Of a DNA stretch of 64,000 nucleotides, positions 63,201 to 64,000 are shown piece after piece (the first letter of the stretch is position 1; each line of letters begins with the position of its first letter). Both the position numbers and the translations under genes were made by a program. Source of the DNA: Strigamia acuminata (Eukaryota; Arthropoda; Chilopoda; Geophilomorpha; Linotaeniidae); NCBI GenBank assembly GCA_949358305.1, contig OX442323.1, positions 186,001-250,000 on the forward strand. Direction: 5' to 3'. Below the pieces are notes generated by a model. That model was not told the DNA's origin. It saw nothing but the letters and a program-made list of their open reading frames with translations, and searched no databases.

Positions 63201-64000
63201 TCTAACTAATGATTTGGGAGAATAGACTTTTGATCTCATCACAGTTGACTTAGCACAAACACCACAAGTCCAATGTCTCTGAATGTTCAGAAATAGTGTT
63301 TAAACCCTAGTAGAAGCCTTCAATTTAAATTTTAGCAACATCCAAGCACTGATTTGGGAGAATAGACTTTTGATCTCATCACAGATGACTTAGCACAAAC
63401 ACCACAAGACTAATGTCTCTGAATGTTCAGAAATAGGGTTTAAACCTTAGTAGAAGACTCCAATGTAAGTTTTAGAAACATCTAACTAATGATTTGGGAG
63501 AATAGACTTTTGATCTGATCACAGTTGACTTAGCACAAACACCACAAGACCAATATCTCTGAATGTTCAGAAATAGGGTTTAAACCTTAGTAGAAGGCTC
63601 CAATGTAAGTTTTAGAAACATCTAACTAATGATTTGGGAGAATAGACTTTTGATCTCATCACAGTTGACTTAGCACAAACACCACAAGACCAATATCTCT
63701 GAATGTTCAGAAATAGGGTTTAAACCTTAGTAGAAGGCTCCAATGTAAGTTTTAGAAACATCTAACTAATGATTTGGGAGAATAGACTTTTGATCTCATC
63801 ACAGTTGACTTAGCACAAACACCACAAGACCAATATTTCTGAATGTTCAGAAATAGTGTTTAAACCTTAGTAGAAGGCTCCAATGTAAGTTTTAGAAACA
63901 TCTAACTAATGATTTGGGAGAATAGACTTTTGATCTCATCACAGTTGATTTAGCACAAACACCACAAGTCCAATGTCTCTGAATGTTCAGAAATAGTGTT
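60203..64000. repeat. Further copy of the ATAGATTTTTG domain, running off the window
   Basis: Repeats the order found from 40294 and 52636: the AAAGCTCC/ATAGATTTTTG monomer, type D (60343), TAGGG/CTAATCATT, CTCTAAATG, CACAACACC with AAACCGTAG, and so on. A three-monomer group (type D, TAGGG, then the monomer after CATCACAAG) appears twice, with CATCACAAG near 61861 and again near 62281. The shorter stretch 59083-60202 begins with the same opening monomer but skips ahead after three monomers. Confidence 0.7.

Larger units (their letters stand above)
31398..64000. repeat. Satellite array, right part (140-bp monomer)
   Basis: The same satellite, in the same orientation and phase, resumes directly after the transposon target duplication. 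The rest of the interrupted monomer ends at 31451. From 31452 there are 232 complete monomers (223 of 140 bp, 7 of 147 bp, 2 of 141 bp at 33139 and 46741), then 18 bases of the next monomer at the window end. Up to about 33685 the order of variants continues the left-hand higher-order repeat. Beyond that, variants absent or rare on the left become common: AAACCCTAG in the chimeric monomer and CTAATCATTTGGG in the monomer after it. The 147-bp variant becomes about four times rarer. No gene lies anywhere in this stretch. Confidence 0.99.

Noticed and set aside
1-64000. CENP-B box in the monomer
   Set aside because: No stretch fitting the TTCG....A..CGGG pattern occurs in any monomer type.

Overview
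The window is not a gene region. It lies inside one very large tandem satellite DNA array and holds a single transposon insertion of about 8.76 kb. Satellite fills positions 1-22635 and 31398-64000 and runs off both ends, so the array is longer than 64 kb. By arithmetic on monomer starts there are 392 complete monomers (160 left, 232 right) plus the interrupted one. The basic monomer is 140 bp; 28 copies are a 147-bp variant and 5 are 141 bp. Sequence identity is very high, with several layers of higher-order repeat (HOR). This is the pattern of centromeric or pericentromeric heterochromatin in a multicellular eukaryote, but no chromosome position can be read from the sequence.

The insertion (22636-31393) has the anatomy of an LTR retrotransposon. 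Two 1749-bp direct repeats begin TGTTGC and end GCAACA. They are flanked by a 4-bp target duplication (GACT), followed by a primer-binding site and preceded by a purine-rich tract. By eye the two LTRs are identical, so the insertion is young. The 5260-bp internal region contains no recognisable gag, protease, reverse transcriptase, RNase H or integrase; the longest open stretches are about 110 codons and look like chance. This is the description of a LARD (large retrotransposon derivative), a non-autonomous element that must borrow proteins from a partner. The primer-binding site matches 21 nt of the 3' end of an animal-type tRNA-His, recalled from general knowledge. That points to a metazoan, most likely an arthropod, and argues against a plant.

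Layout: 1-11837, satellite in blocks of 3-15 ordinary monomers each closed by one 147-bp variant; 11838-22635, a 25-monomer, 3522-bp HOR in tandem and partial copies; 22636-24384, 5' LTR; 24385-29644, non-coding internal region with primer site, a four-copy GTTAACAG motif, two strong hairpins and a GC-rich hairpin island; 29645-31393, 3' LTR; 31398 to about 33685, the remainder of the interrupted HOR; about 33686-64000, a differently composed satellite domain with a duplication offset of 13602 bp and later rearrangements.

No protein-coding gene, tRNA gene, rRNA gene or CRISPR array is supported. The short open frames are mostly non-ATG and have no recognisable family. The most interesting items are the young coding-free LTR element, the poly(A) signal held in the loop of a 9-bp LTR hairpin, the structured RNA elements in its internal region, and the 147-bp monomer whose central segment has been replaced by an A/T-tract sequence while the rest of the monomer stayed conserved.
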